From assembly GCA_023442525.1 (NCBI GenBank), contig JAEZZA010000017.1:248001-312000 (forward strand): DNA of 64,000 nucleotides, written 5' to 3'. Below, one piece after another: positions 44,347-54,150 of this stretch. How positions within the stretch are numbered: position 1 is the stretch's first letter; every line of letters begins with the position of its first letter. Position numbers and translations under genes: made by a program. This stretch comes from Bacteroidota bacterium. Its GTDB lineage: Bacteria; Bacteroidota; Bacteroidia; Bacteroidales; UBA10428. The notes under the pieces were generated by a model. That model was not told the DNA's origin, made no database searches, and worked only from the letters and a program-made list of their open reading frames with translations.

Positions 44347-46917
44347 TTATTCAGCAGCTTCGTCTACATCATCTACCGGAGCGCTTGCAGCTTCTTCGGC
44401 ATGCAGCACCTTCATAGAAACTTCTTCTTTCTTCTTATTCAGTGATATCGCTATGGTATCGCCCTCGCGCATATTTGATTTGATGATCACTTCAGCCATC
44501 GGATCTTCAAGATACTTCTGGATGGCACGTTTTAAAGGCCGTGCACCGAACTGAATATCATATCCTTTTTCAGCAATATAATCCTTGGCGGCATCCGACA
44601 TTTTCACATGATATCCCATAGCGAGTATTCGTGCATATAATCCTTTGAGCTCGATATCGATGATTTTGTGAATGTCTTCGCGGGTTAGGGTGTTGAAAAT
44701 AATAACGTCGTCGATACGGTTCAGAAATTCAGGAGAGAAAGCCTTTTTCAAAGCATTCTGAATTACGCTCTTGGCATATTCATTTGACGATTCCTGTTTC
44801 GACTTTGTTGTGAAGCCTACACCCTGGCCAAAATCTTTTAACTGACGGGTACCAATGTTCGAAGTCATGATAACAATCGTGTTCCGGAAATCAACTCTCC
44901 TTCCCAGGCTGTCGGTTAACTGCCCTTCATCCAGTACCTGTAATAAAATATTATATACATCGGGATGAGCTTTTTCAATCTCATCCAACAGTACCACGCT
45001 GTATGGACGCCGGCGTACTTTTTCGGTAAGCTGCCCGCCTTCTTCATATCCAATATATCCCGGAGGAGCACCAACTAGGCGGGATACCGAGAATTTCTCC
45101 ATGTATTCGCTCATATCGATGCGAATCAGGTTGTTGTACGAATCAAACAGATACTGTGCCAGTACCTTTGCAAGCTGAGTTTTACCCACACCGGTTGGTC
45201 CCAGAAAGATAAAGGTTCCGATAGGTTTGTTAGGATCCTTCAATCCGGCACGGTTACGCTGTATCGACTTAACCACCTTATCAATGGCTTCATCCTGGCC
45301 AATAACGCTGCCTTTCAGTTCTTCGCCCATTTTCAACAGGCGTTGGCCTTCTTCCAAAGCAATACGCTGGACGGGAACACCGGTCATCATGGCTACAACT
45401 TCTGCCACTTTCTCAGCATCAACTACCTGCCGGTTACGGGTGAGTTCCTTTTCCCATTTCAGCTTTTCATCATCCAGCATTTCCAGCAGTTCTTTTTCCT
45501 TGTCTCTGAAACTTGCTGCCTTTTCAAAATTCTGGTTCTTTACGGCCTTGATTTTTTCTTTCTTGGTTTCCTCAATCCGCTTTTCAAGTTCCACAATCTT
45601 TTCGGGAACATGAATATTTGAAATGTGAACTCTCGATCCCGATTCATCCAGCGCATCAATTGCCTTATCAGGCAAGTGACGGTCGGATATATACCTGTTG
45701 GTAAGCTTAACACAAGCTTCCACAGCTTCAGGTGTATAGATCACATTATGATGATCTTCATAACGTTCCTTGATGTTATTCAGAATCTCAACGGTTTCTT
45801 CAGCAGATGTAGGTTCAACCATCACTTTCTGAAAACGGCGTTCCAGCGCTCCATCTTTTTCAATGTGCTGACGGTATTCGTCAAGTGTGGTTGCACCAAT
45901 ACATTGGATATCGCCACGTGCCAGGGCAGGTTTAAGCATATTGGCCGCATCGAGCGAACCGGTGGCGCCACCTGCACCTACGATGGTGTGAATCTCATCT
46001 ATAAATAGCACAATGTTCGAAGTCTTTGACAACTCGTTCAGAATGGCTTTCATACGCTCTTCGAACTGTCCCCTGTATTTGGTACCTGCCACGATAGCAG
46101 CAAGATCGAGGGTTACAACCCTTTTACCGAAAAGAACACGTGAGACTTTCTTCTGAATGATACGCAGGGCCAAACCTTCAACAATAGCAGATTTTCCTAC
46201 TCCGGGTTCACCGATCAGTATCGGATTGTTTTTCTTTCTGCGGCTGAGTATCTGAGCAAGGCGTTCAATTTCTTTTTCTCTGCCCACGATCGGATCGAGA
46301 CGGTCTTCTTCGGCGGCCTTTGTAAGGTCGGTCCCAAAATTATCGAGCACAGGGGTTTCTGAATTCGACTTGGATCCTTCGGGGTTTGGATTTTTTCCTC
46401 CCTGAGGCCCGAATGAACCCATTGGCTCATCTTCTTCATGAGGATAATCAGCTCTGGGCTCGCTATCTTCAGAATCGGTCATGTGCTCGGTTACCAGTTC
46501 TTTCCTTACCTTGTCGTAATCAATATTATGGTCAAAAAGTACCCTCGAAATAGTGGTATTTTCATCTTTAATTATGGCCAGAAGTAAATGACCAGTATCT
46601 ATAGTGTTCTTTTTGAGCGATTTGGCTTCAAGGTAAACCAGTTTTAATATCCTTTCCGATGCTTTTAATAAAGGAACATTATCAGTATCAGTAACTTTAA
46701 TTGGACCAGTAGGTGATATGATAGCTTCAACATCCTTCTTTAGCTGGTAAAGGTTCGCGCCAAGCGAGACCAGAATATCAATGGCTACACCTTCACCTTC
46801 GCGTAATATACCAAGCAGCATGTGTTCAGGTGCAATCTCATTATTTCCGAGACGGATGGCTTCTTCTTTGCTGAATGAAAGAACGTCTTTTATTCTTTGC
46901 GAAAACTTTGCATCCAT
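44347..46917 (-). CDS. clpC: ATP-dependent Clp protease ATP-binding subunit ClpC
   Basis: The 856-residue AAA+ unfoldase feeds proteins to ClpP. It has an N-terminal Clp repeat domain (residues about 1-145, FSKEEAIRLGNNEIAPEHML), a first AAA domain with GEPGVGKSAIVEG near 230, a UVR-like coiled region (KNQNFEKAASFRDKEKELLE near 455), and a second AAA domain with GPTGVGKTQLAK near 573 and the C-terminal D2 small domain. The UVR motif and N domain identify ClpC rather than ClpB. It runs divergent from gyrA; its 3' end is seven bases from that of rimO. Confidence 0.95.
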   Translation of the reverse strand: MDAKFSQRIKDVLSFSKEEAIRLGNNEIAPEHMLLGILREGEGVAIDILVSLGANLYQLKKDVEAIISPTGPIKVTDTDNVPLLKASERILKLVYLEAKSLKKNTIDTGHLLLAIIKDENTTISRVLFDHNIDYDKVRKELVTEHMTDSEDSEPRADYPHEEDEPMGSFGPQGGKNPNPEGSKSNSETPVLDNFGTDLTKAAEEDRLDPIVGREKEIERLAQILSRRKKNNPILIGEPGVGKSAIVEGLALRIIQKKVSRVLFGKRVVTLDLAAIVAGTKYRGQFEERMKAILNELSKTSNIVLFIDEIHTIVGAGGATGSLDAANMLKPALARGDIQCIGATTLDEYRQHIEKDGALERRFQKVMVEPTSAEETVEILNNIKERYEDHHNVIYTPEAVEACVKLTNRYISDRHLPDKAIDALDESGSRVHISNIHVPEKIVELEKRIEETKKEKIKAVKNQNFEKAASFRDKEKELLEMLDDEKLKWEKELTRNRQVVDAEKVAEVVAMMTGVPVQRIALEEGQRLLKMGEELKGSVIGQDEAIDKVVKSIQRNRAGLKDPNKPIGTFIFLGPTGVGKTQLAKVLAQYLFDSYNNLIRIDMSEYMEKFSVSRLVGAPPGYIGYEEGGQLTEKVRRRPYSVVLLDEIEKAHPDVYNILLQVLDEGQLTDSLGRRVDFRNTIVIMTSNIGTRQLKDFGQGVGFTTKSKQESSNEYAKSVIQNALKKAFSPEFLNRIDDVIIFNTLTREDIHKIIDIELKGLYARILAMGYHVKMSDAAKDYIAEKGYDIQFGARPLKRAIQKYLEDPMAEVIIKSNMREGDTIAISLNKKKEEVSMKVLHAEEAASAPVDDVDEAAE

Positions 46918-46955
46918 TGTTTATAGCTCCATTCGTTGGTAACAAAAATATAACG

Positions 46956-46963
46956 CAAATATA
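46956..46963 (-). promoter_or_regulatory. Candidate -7 element for clpC
   Basis: The minus strand reads TATATTTG, an exact TAnnTTTG, 38 bases before the clpC ATG. A second exact element, TATTTTTG, lies at 46943-46950. No -33 TTTG stands at the right distance, so either could be used. Confidence 0.42.
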
Positions 46964-46983
46964 CGATTTATTGTTTAACGTTT

Positions 46984-47000
46984 TTAACAGCCGCTGTTAA
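46984..47000. promoter_or_regulatory. Dyad-symmetric site between clpC and gyrA
   Basis: TTAACAG (46984-46990), CCG, CTGTTAA (46994-47000) form a perfect 7-base palindrome in the 192-base divergent gap. It does not resemble the CtsR heptad. It may be an operator or chance. The rest of the gap holds the clpC -7 elements and nothing else I can name; a good gyrA promoter was not found. Confidence 0.35.
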
Positions 47001-47109
47001 TATAAACCATGAAAAAACCCTATGTTAAACCGCATTAAATGCCTACTTTAGCAGTTTATAACATTGCAGATTAGATAACTGAAAATCAGTTTCAAAGAAA
47101 GGGAAATAG

Positions 47110-49599
47110 ATGGCTGAAGGAGAAAAAATCATTCAGATTAATATTGAAGAGGAAATGAAATCGGCCTACATCGATTATTCGATGTCGGTTATTGTTTCAC
47201 GCGCATTGCCCGATGTTAGGGACGGTCTGAAGCCGGTTCACCGGAGAGTGTTATTTGGAATGCAGGATCTGGGAGTATATTCAAACCGACCCTATAAGAA
47301 ATCGGCCCGTATTGTAGGAGAAGTACTTGGAAAATATCATCCCCATGGCGATTCATCTGTATATGAAGCCATGGTTCGTATGGCCCAGGACTGGTCGCTC
47401 CGCTATCCGCTGGTGGAAGGCCAGGGAAACTTCGGGTCAATGGACGGTGATAATCCCGCGGCCATGAGGTATACCGAGGCAAGGCTTCGTAAGATTGCTG
47501 AGGAGATGCTTGCTGATATTGATAAGAATACGGTTGATTTCCAGCTGAACTTCGACGACACTTTGCAGGAACCCACAGTTCTTCCTTCACGAATTCCAAA
47601 CCTTCTGATAAATGGTGCTTCCGGCATTGCCGTAGGTATGGCCACCAATATGCCGCCTCATAATCTTACCGAGGTGTGCAGGGCTATAATGGCCTATATT
47701 GACAACAGGGAGATAACCGTTGATGAGCTGATGCAATATATTAAAGGTCCCGATTTCCCCACGGGAGGTATAATATACGGAACTCACGGCATCCGCGAGG
47801 CTTTTGAAACGGGTAGGGGACGAATCGTAATGCGGGCCCGTACCGAAATTGAAGTTACACCAAGCGGACGTGAAGTTATCGTGATCCGTGAAGTGCCTTA
47901 CCAGGTCAACAAGGCTGAGATGATCCGGAAAATTGCCGAATTGATCAACGATAAGAAATTAGAAGGCATATCTTATATAAATGATGAAACCGACCGGAAG
48001 GGTGTACGGGTTGTGATCATCTGTAAAAAAGAGGCGCAATCCGGCGTGGTATTAAACAATCTATATAAGCATACTCAACTCCAGACTACCTTTAATGTAA
48101 ATAACATTGCTCTTGTACACGGCCGCCCCAGGCTTTTATCGCTCCCCCAGAGTATCAGGTATTTTGTCGAGCACCGTCACGAAGTCGTCATTCGCCGCAC
48201 AAAATTTGATCTCGACGAATCCGAAAAGAAGGCTCATATTCTCGAAGGACTGCTCATTGCCCTGGATCATATCGATGAAGTAATTGCATTAATCAGGGCT
48301 TCCAAAACGCCCGATGAAGCACGCGAGGGACTTATGTCTAAATTCGGTTTGACTGAGATACAGGCTCGTGCTATTCTGGATATGAGGTTGCAGCGACTTA
48401 CCGGTCTTGAAAGAGACAAAATCAGGCAGGATTATGAAGAACTTCTGAAAACCATTGCCTGGTTAAAAGAGCTTTTGGCCGATGAATCGCTGAGGATGAA
48501 GGTGATTAAGGATGAATTACAGGAGTTGATCGACCAGTACGGAGACGAACGTCGGACTACAATTACGCCCGACGAAGGTGAGTTTAATCCGGAAGATTTT
48601 TATGCCGATGATGATATGATCATCACCGTATCACATCTTGGTTATATTAAACGCACGCCGTTAACTGAATTCAGAACCCAGGCGAGGGGAGGAAAGGGGT
48701 CAAAAGGATCGGAAACCCGCGACGAGGATTTCCTGGAACACATGTATCATGCTACCATGCATAATACGATGCTGTTTTTCACCGAACACGGTAGATGTTT
48801 CTGGCTTAAGGTTTATGAAATTCCTGAAGGCACCAAGGCATCAAAGGGACGAGCTATTCAGAACCTGTTAAATGTAGAATCCGGCGACAAGGTAACGGCA
48901 TTTATCAATCTGAAGAGCCTGGTGGATCAGGATTATATAACAGGTAACTTTATCGTGCTATGCACGCGAAAAGGTATAATTAAGAAGACGTCACTCGAGG
49001 CCTATTCGCGGCCACGGCAGAATGGTATCAACGCGATCAACATACGTGAAGGCGACAGCCTTATAGAAGCTGCTCTCACCAATGGTAAAAATGAAATTAT
49101 TATTGCCGTGAAATCAGGCAAGGCTATCCGTTTTAACGAAAAAACGGTTAGACCTATGGGACGAACAGCTTCGGGCGTTACCGGAATCAGGTTCGCGGAA
49201 CCGGGCGACGAAGTCATAGGGATGATCTGTGTGGATGATCCTTCCAAATCGGTACTCGTGGTATCTGAGAAAGGTTACGGCAAACGTACCGAACTCGAAG
49301 ATTACCGGATTACAAACAGGGGAGGCAAAGGAGTAAAAACCATCAACATTACGGAAAAAACGGGTGATCTCATTGCAATCAAATCGGTTACCGATAAGGA
49401 TGATATTATGATCATCAATAAATCGGGATTGACCATCCGGCTGGCTGTAAGCAATCTCCGGCACATGGGTAGAGCTACTCAGGGTGTGAGACTCATTAAT
49501 ATCAAAAGTGGGGATTCCATCGCGGCAGTTACCGATGTAGTGGGCTCAGCTGAGGAGGAAGCAGAAAATTCTGCTGAGACATTTGGTTCTGAAAACTAA
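47110..49599 (+). CDS. gyrA: DNA gyrase subunit A
   Basis: The 829-residue type II topoisomerase subunit has the breakage-reunion domain at the N-terminus (ALPDVRDGLKPVHRRVLFGM) with the catalytic Tyr Y121 (AAMRYTEARL), and the C-terminal six-bladed DNA-wrapping domain with GyrA box-like QARGGKG near 525. Positions equal to E. coli S83 and D87 are S82 and E86, the usual quinolone-sensitive type of residues. Length is normal. Confidence 0.97.
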   Translation: MAEGEKIIQINIEEEMKSAYIDYSMSVIVSRALPDVRDGLKPVHRRVLFGMQDLGVYSNRPYKKSARIVGEVLGKYHPHGDSSVYEAMVRMAQDWSLRYPLVEGQGNFGSMDGDNPAAMRYTEARLRKIAEEMLADIDKNTVDFQLNFDDTLQEPTVLPSRIPNLLINGASGIAVGMATNMPPHNLTEVCRAIMAYIDNREITVDELMQYIKGPDFPTGGIIYGTHGIREAFETGRGRIVMRARTEIEVTPSGREVIVIREVPYQVNKAEMIRKIAELINDKKLEGISYINDETDRKGVRVVIICKKEAQSGVVLNNLYKHTQLQTTFNVNNIALVHGRPRLLSLPQSIRYFVEHRHEVVIRRTKFDLDESEKKAHILEGLLIALDHIDEVIALIRASKTPDEAREGLMSKFGLTEIQARAILDMRLQRLTGLERDKIRQDYEELLKTIAWLKELLADESLRMKVIKDELQELIDQYGDERRTTITPDEGEFNPEDFYADDDMIITVSHLGYIKRTPLTEFRTQARGGKGSKGSETRDEDFLEHMYHATMHNTMLFFTEHGRCFWLKVYEIPEGTKASKGRAIQNLLNVESGDKVTAFINLKSLVDQDYITGNFIVLCTRKGIIKKTSLEAYSRPRQNGINAINIREGDSLIEAALTNGKNEIIIAVKSGKAIRFNEKTVRPMGRTASGVTGIRFAEPGDEVIGMICVDDPSKSVLVVSEKGYGKRTELEDYRITNRGGKGVKTINITEKTGDLIAIKSVTDKDDIMIINKSGLTIRLAVSNLRHMGRATQGVRLINIKSGDSIAAVTDVVGSAEEEAENSAETFGSEN

Positions 49600-49627
49600 T
49601 TGCTTAATGTTGATTATAATGCTGGAT

Positions 49628-49659
49628 TTTGCACAATCAACAAATTGAAATTATATTTG
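49628..49659 (+). promoter_or_regulatory. Well-formed Bacteroidota promoter for the TPR gene at 49725
   Basis: TTTG at 49628-49631 is followed by exactly 20 bases and TATATTTG at 49652-49659, the full consensus of the phylum. Transcription should begin near 49665, leaving a leader of about 60 bases. Confidence 0.72.
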
Positions 49660-49724
49660 GCAGGAATTTTGAATTGATAAATAGAGTCTTATAAATATAT
49701 AACCATTCAAAAACGATAATTAAA

Positions 49725-51041
49725 ATGAAGCGAATCAGTTTGTTTTTTATTGCTCTGCTTATATTGGCCGGTACCAGATTAAATGCTCAGGAAGGTGCAA
49801 CCTCCGTTCTGAATTATGGAGGATTGGAAGCCAAACTCAAGAAAAGCGATTCTGATATTCAGAATGCTAAGAAAAATATAAAGGCAAAAACCTGGACAAG
49901 CAGGGCACAGGTAATGCTTGATATCTATAATGTTCACAATGACATTCTCAGTAGAGGAATGGGCCCTGACCGGTCGAGATTACTCATGAAAGAACCCAAA
50001 GAAATTCAGACCATTCAGGAAGGTCCTAATACTGTGGAAATACATGTGTACGACAGGGTAGACCTGAAATTTGTTAACGGAACCCTTGAAGGTTGGACAG
50101 AAAAAAACAGGATATATCCTGATCCGCTTTCTGAAGCTCAAAAGTCACTTGACGAAGCCATTAAACTCAATACCGACGGAAAGGCCAATGCCGACATTAA
50201 AAAGGTAGCGCTGGGACTGAAAGCTGCATACCAGAATGAAGCAATAGTAAAATATGAAGCAGAAGATTTCCAGGCTTCCTATGAAAACTTCAGTAATATA
50301 TTGAAACTGAATGAGCTCCCCATAATGAACAATCAGATTGATACCATTATAGTTTATTTCACAGGAAGAGCAGCATTCGAAAATAAGGATTACGGTAATG
50401 CCAGCAGATTGTTTGAACAGACTGCTTCCTATAACTATAATGATCCTCTGTTATATGTCCTCAGAAAACAGTCGTTCTTCGCAATTGGTGATACCGCTAA
50501 AGGAGTTGCTGCTATTGAAGAAGGATTCAATAAATATCCTGAAGATCAGGCGATCATGATAGAAATGATCAACTATTATCTTGATACGGAGCAGGGAGAA
50601 AAAGCTCTTGTAATGATACAAAAGGCCAAGGAAGGCGATCCTTTAAATGTATCTTATTCGTTCACCGAAGGTACACTCTATGATAAAATGGGAAGGTTTG
50701 AGGATGCTGAAAGAGCCTACAAACAGTGTATTGAGATGAAACCTGATTTCTATGATGCACATTATAATCTGGGCGTTCTTTTCTATAACTCTGCCGTAAG
50801 GATATATGAAGAAGCTTCGAATATTGCAGACAACAAAGCTTTTGAGCAGAAGCAGGCTGAAGGTGACGAAATATTGAAGAAAGCTATTCCTTATATGGAA
50901 AAAGTTGCCAATATGGAGCCCTCGAGCCAGAGTGAAATGGATACCAAACGTGCAGCTCTCGAAACTTTACGCACCGTGTATTACAGGTTGAAGATGGAAG
51001 ACAAGAGACAGGAAGTAATCAATAAACTGAACAGTATTTAA
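49725..51041 (+). CDS. Secreted TPR-repeat protein
   Basis: The 438-residue protein has a signal peptide (RISLFFIALLILAGTRLNAQ). The N-terminal ~140 residues are unassigned, and the rest has several TPR-like repeats (YEAEDFQASYENFSNILKLN; YGNASRLFEQTASY; GRFEDAERAYKQCIEMKPDF near 315). It probably sits in the periplasm and binds other proteins. It has a strong own promoter and a strong terminator, so it is transcribed alone. Confidence 0.87.
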   Translation: MKRISLFFIALLILAGTRLNAQEGATSVLNYGGLEAKLKKSDSDIQNAKKNIKAKTWTSRAQVMLDIYNVHNDILSRGMGPDRSRLLMKEPKEIQTIQEGPNTVEIHVYDRVDLKFVNGTLEGWTEKNRIYPDPLSEAQKSLDEAIKLNTDGKANADIKKVALGLKAAYQNEAIVKYEAEDFQASYENFSNILKLNELPIMNNQIDTIIVYFTGRAAFENKDYGNASRLFEQTASYNYNDPLLYVLRKQSFFAIGDTAKGVAAIEEGFNKYPEDQAIMIEMINYYLDTEQGEKALVMIQKAKEGDPLNVSYSFTEGTLYDKMGRFEDAERAYKQCIEMKPDFYDAHYNLGVLFYNSAVRIYEEASNIADNKAFEQKQAEGDEILKKAIPYMEKVANMEPSSQSEMDTKRAALETLRTVYYRLKMEDKRQEVINKLNSI

Positions 51042-51054
51042 TCCTGTAAAGAAT

Positions 51055-51094
51055 AAAACAAAGGGGAGGCACATTTCAGTTTCCCCTTTGTTTT
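51055..51094 (+). terminator. Terminator after the TPR gene
   Basis: AAAACAAAGGGGA (51055-51067) and TCCCCTTTGTTTT (51082-51094) form a 13-pair stem with a 14-base loop, and the T-rich end supplies the tract. It can work in either direction. The rest of the gap to 51249 shows no feature that I can support. Confidence 0.85.
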
Positions 51095-51249
51095 AAAATA
51101 TCCTACTTAACATAATATTAATTATGGGACAAACATTCACCATTTAAAAGTATGGTTTGGCTGGCCTAACATTGTTTGAATGATTTTGTTATTGTGTCTG
51201 AAATATCTCATTTTAAAAACCACAAAATCCAAACTTCAAAGATACTGTT

Positions 51250-51909
51250 ATGCCAAAACATTCTTTTTTGTACCGGAACGGTTTATCCATAGTTTTACTT
51301 CTGCTTATGCTGTTCTCACTTACCGGACAATTCTTAACCGGATGGCATGAGAATAATGGCGAACGCAATGAGATGAATAAACCCGATTTATCATTTTCCC
51401 AGTATGCCGGCTCCGGCCACTTCCTTCAGGCTACTTTTGAAAACTGGGAAAGCGAATTTCTTCAAATGGCTCTGTTTGTAATATTTACAATATTTCTCAG
51501 ACAGAAAGGGTCTGCCGAATCCAAGAAAATTGATGAGAAAGAAGAAGTCGACCGCGATCCCAAACCCCGGCCCGGAGCACCATGGCCAGTCAGGAAAGGC
51601 GGAATCTGGCTGAAATTATATAGCCATTCTCTGTCGATTTGCTTATTTATCCTTTTTATTTTTAGTTTTATATTACATTTCTTCGGAAGTCTTAAAGATC
51701 ATAACGAAGAACAGATAGCTAAAATGTTGCCCGTGGATAGCTGGACTACCTATATTGCCGATTCCAGGTTCTGGTTTGAATCATTTCAGAACTGGCAAAG
51801 CGAATTCCTGTCTATTGCAGCAATAGTATTGTTAACGATATGGTTGCGCGAAAAAGGTTCTCCCGAGTCAAAACCCGTTGATGCACCTTATTATGAAACA
51901 GGAAATTAA
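51250..51909 (+). CDS. DUF6766 membrane protein with internal duplication
   Basis: The 219-residue protein matches DUF6766 and contains two copies of one unit. The first (about 10-95) reads LSIVLLLLMLFSLTGQFLTG, NWESEFLQMALFVIFTIFLR, QKGSAESK; the second (about 125-210) LSICLFILFIFSFILHFFGS, NWQSEFLSIAAIVLLTIWLR, EKGSPESK. Each has two hydrophobic segments, giving four in all. The function is not known. The next gene starts inside its 3' end. Confidence 0.87.
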   Translation: MPKHSFLYRNGLSIVLLLLMLFSLTGQFLTGWHENNGERNEMNKPDLSFSQYAGSGHFLQATFENWESEFLQMALFVIFTIFLRQKGSAESKKIDEKEEVDRDPKPRPGAPWPVRKGGIWLKLYSHSLSICLFILFIFSFILHFFGSLKDHNEEQIAKMLPVDSWTTYIADSRFWFESFQNWQSEFLSIAAIVLLTIWLREKGSPESKPVDAPYYETGN

Positions 51910-52342
51910 CTGGAAATTACCGCCAGAGGAAAAAATTTATGAGGCATTCAGCGTACTGGCCGACAACCGGTATGAACTCACGGGCGAAGGCAAGGCTACC
52001 GTTACTTCATCAGGTGGCGATAAAAAGTACCAGGTTTCCTGGTCGCGCCTCGAAAACAAACTAAAAGTATTTTCAAACGATAATGCATCCCGGTGGCAGG
52101 GATACACCGGCTACCCTATCATTGCTGTGCTTATGTTTACAGGTATGATTAGTATTGACCGCGGCATCATCAGGTATTTTAAAGATATTCCCTGGAACAC
52201 ACTGAATAAAGCCCATAAAAATAATTACCGTGCTGCCGTGGAAGAAGTTTTGGCTCCACTAAATCCTGACGTTCAATATCATATCCGTGAAGAAGTGAAA
52301 AGAATATATGACCGTATCAGTGAAATGGTACTTGTCCGTTAA
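51893..52342 (+). CDS. Unknown 149-residue protein coupled to DUF6766
   Basis: From the ATG at 51893 the protein has 149 residues and overlaps the DUF6766 gene by 17 bases. It is soluble-looking apart from one hydrophobic stretch (GYPIIAVLMFTGMISIDRGI near 72-91), and mixes beta-strands (TVTSSGGDKKYQVSW) with C-terminal helices (AAVEEVLAPLNPD). I recognise no family or catalytic motif. The overlap suggests a product that acts with DUF6766. Confidence 0.7.
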   Translation: MKQEINWKLPPEEKIYEAFSVLADNRYELTGEGKATVTSSGGDKKYQVSWSRLENKLKVFSNDNASRWQGYTGYPIIAVLMFTGMISIDRGIIRYFKDIPWNTLNKAHKNNYRAAVEEVLAPLNPDVQYHIREEVKRIYDRISEMVLVR

Positions 52343-52399
52343 ATATCTTACTCGTGAAATGGCATATTATTTGACCTTAAATTCTGTAAAATTTTTCAT

Positions 52400-53119
52400 A
52401 TGAAAATGAAATTATCCTTTTGCCTGGCTGCCATCCTTTTTATGATGCCCTCCTGTTCCAATGCCCAGTTTCTTAAAAAAGTCTCCAAAGCCCTCGAAGG
52501 AACATCTTCTATGGGTTTTACCGAGTCTGAAGCAGCAGAAGCCATTAAAGAAGCACTTATAAAAGGAACTTCCGAAAGCGTGGATATTGTTTCGGTTCTT
52601 GACGGCTATTTTAAGAATCCTGAAATAAAAATACCTTTTCCTCCCGAGGCATCTGCAATTGAAAGCCGGTTAAGAGGTATCGGGCTTGGCAACGAAGTCG
52701 ACAAGGTTATTCTTACTATTAACCGTGCTGCCGAAGATGCAGCCAAAGAGGCAAGGCCGATTTTTATTGCCGCCATCAAGGGACTGACCATTCGGGATGC
52801 TATTGGAATTGTGCGCGGTGAAGATAATGCAGCTACTGAATACCTGAAACGGACCACTACTCCTGAATTAAAACTGAAATTTGAACCGGTTATCAGGAAT
52901 TCTCTTGATAAAGTGAATGCTACACGATACTGGACAGATATTATTACCACCTATAACAAGATTCCCCTGGTACAAAAACAAAATCCCGATCTTACGGCAT
53001 ATGTAACCGACAGGGCTATACAAGGCCTGTTTGTGATGATAGCACGCGAAGAACTTAAAATACGGAAAGATCCTGTGGCACGAACCACCGAATTACTTAA
53101 AAAAGTCTTCGGTAAGTAA
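52400..53119 (+). CDS. DUF4197 lipoprotein
   Basis: The 239-residue protein begins with a lipoprotein signal ending PSC near residue 17, followed by a helical DUF4197 domain: GFTESEAAEAIKEALIKGTS, FKNPEIKIPFPPEAS, and GLTIRDAIGIVRGEDNAATE. The family is widespread and its function is unknown. It is probably exported to the periplasm or outer membrane. Confidence 0.9.
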   Translation: MKMKLSFCLAAILFMMPSCSNAQFLKKVSKALEGTSSMGFTESEAAEAIKEALIKGTSESVDIVSVLDGYFKNPEIKIPFPPEASAIESRLRGIGLGNEVDKVILTINRAAEDAAKEARPIFIAAIKGLTIRDAIGIVRGEDNAATEYLKRTTTPELKLKFEPVIRNSLDKVNATRYWTDIITTYNKIPLVQKQNPDLTAYVTDRAIQGLFVMIAREELKIRKDPVARTTELLKKVFGK

Positions 53120-53187
53120 GGAAACCCCTTTTCAGTAACCTTAAAGTCTCATTTGGAGTATAATGGGTGGCCAATTGACCCTTATAC

Positions 53188-54087
53188 ATGAAAAAGGCAT
53201 TATTATTAATATTATCCCTGGTTTTATGTTTGATATCATGCAAAACAATCAGGGATTATCTTTCAAGTCCCGATACCACCGGAGTGGCCGAAACCATCAA
53301 TTCGACCCGGCTTACCGGTTACGCGGCAACAATTGCCATGTCGGCTGTCAATGGTTATTCTCAGGCTCATACATCTGTTCAACGAAGCAACCCGGGTTTC
53401 CCCTGCACAGCCATAATCCATATCAATCTGGACGAATACGGTGACTTACCTGCCGATAATCTGATCATTGCCGGTATGTGGGCCGATGCCAATACAGCCG
53501 TTCTTTCTCTCCTATTTACCAATTTTCATTATGGCGCCAATACTTTTGATCTGGTAGGCATTGAAACTATACCCGTTCTCCGTGAAGATGATTATATCCA
53601 TGTGGTTTCAGCCAACCAGGAGGTCCGTCTTAACCCTGATCAGGAATCCATTTTATCCGTCGATCTGGATGATTGGCAATTTGAAACTGAACTGATCCGT
53701 CTGGATATGCCTCGCCCGACCGACGTATATGTCGCCGTTTCACAGAATGCTTACTTTATTGATGTGAATACGGGCGGTACTCTGAATAACTGCGATGATG
53801 ACAGTTACACCATTTCGGGAGGAGGTCAGTTTATCGAAATCGAAAATCAATCCATTGAAATTATGCAGCAAGCTGTTGTTGATGTTCATATATCTCCCTC
53901 ATGCACAAGAAATCCACAATCGGGAATGGCCTTACTGCGAACCACTGGATTGGAAGATGACGGATTCCCGGAATTGGGCACCACTGTGTTTAAGTTTTAC
54001 CAAAACTGCCGAGGCAAGGCAGAAGTTGTACTGGCTACAGGTGTTTACGTCAGTGTAAACGGAAAAAAAGTATCATTCGAACTGTAA
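53188..54087 (+). CDS. Unknown lipoprotein
   Basis: The 299-residue protein has a lipoprotein signal, MKKALLLILSLVLCLISC, with the lipidated Cys at 18. The rest is predicted to be beta-rich with several acidic stretches (SVDLDDWQFETELI) and repeated polar segments. I do not recognise a family. It follows the DUF4197 gene by 68 bases on the same strand and precedes a permease, but the link between them is unclear. Confidence 0.78.
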   Translation: MKKALLLILSLVLCLISCKTIRDYLSSPDTTGVAETINSTRLTGYAATIAMSAVNGYSQAHTSVQRSNPGFPCTAIIHINLDEYGDLPADNLIIAGMWADANTAVLSLLFTNFHYGANTFDLVGIETIPVLREDDYIHVVSANQEVRLNPDQESILSVDLDDWQFETELIRLDMPRPTDVYVAVSQNAYFIDVNTGGTLNNCDDDSYTISGGGQFIEIENQSIEIMQQAVVDVHISPSCTRNPQSGMALLRTTGLEDDGFPELGTTVFKFYQNCRGKAEVVLATGVYVSVNGKKVSFEL

Positions 54088-54150
54088 GCCCTTACCCGCG
54101 CATTCAATACGATTATTGTGTTATCTTTATTCAGGTAATACAATCACCGG

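Noticed and set aside
45227..46008. Plus-strand frames of up to 128 codons inside clpC.
   Set aside because: They mirror the clpC codons and are Ser/Phe-rich antisense shadows with no family features.
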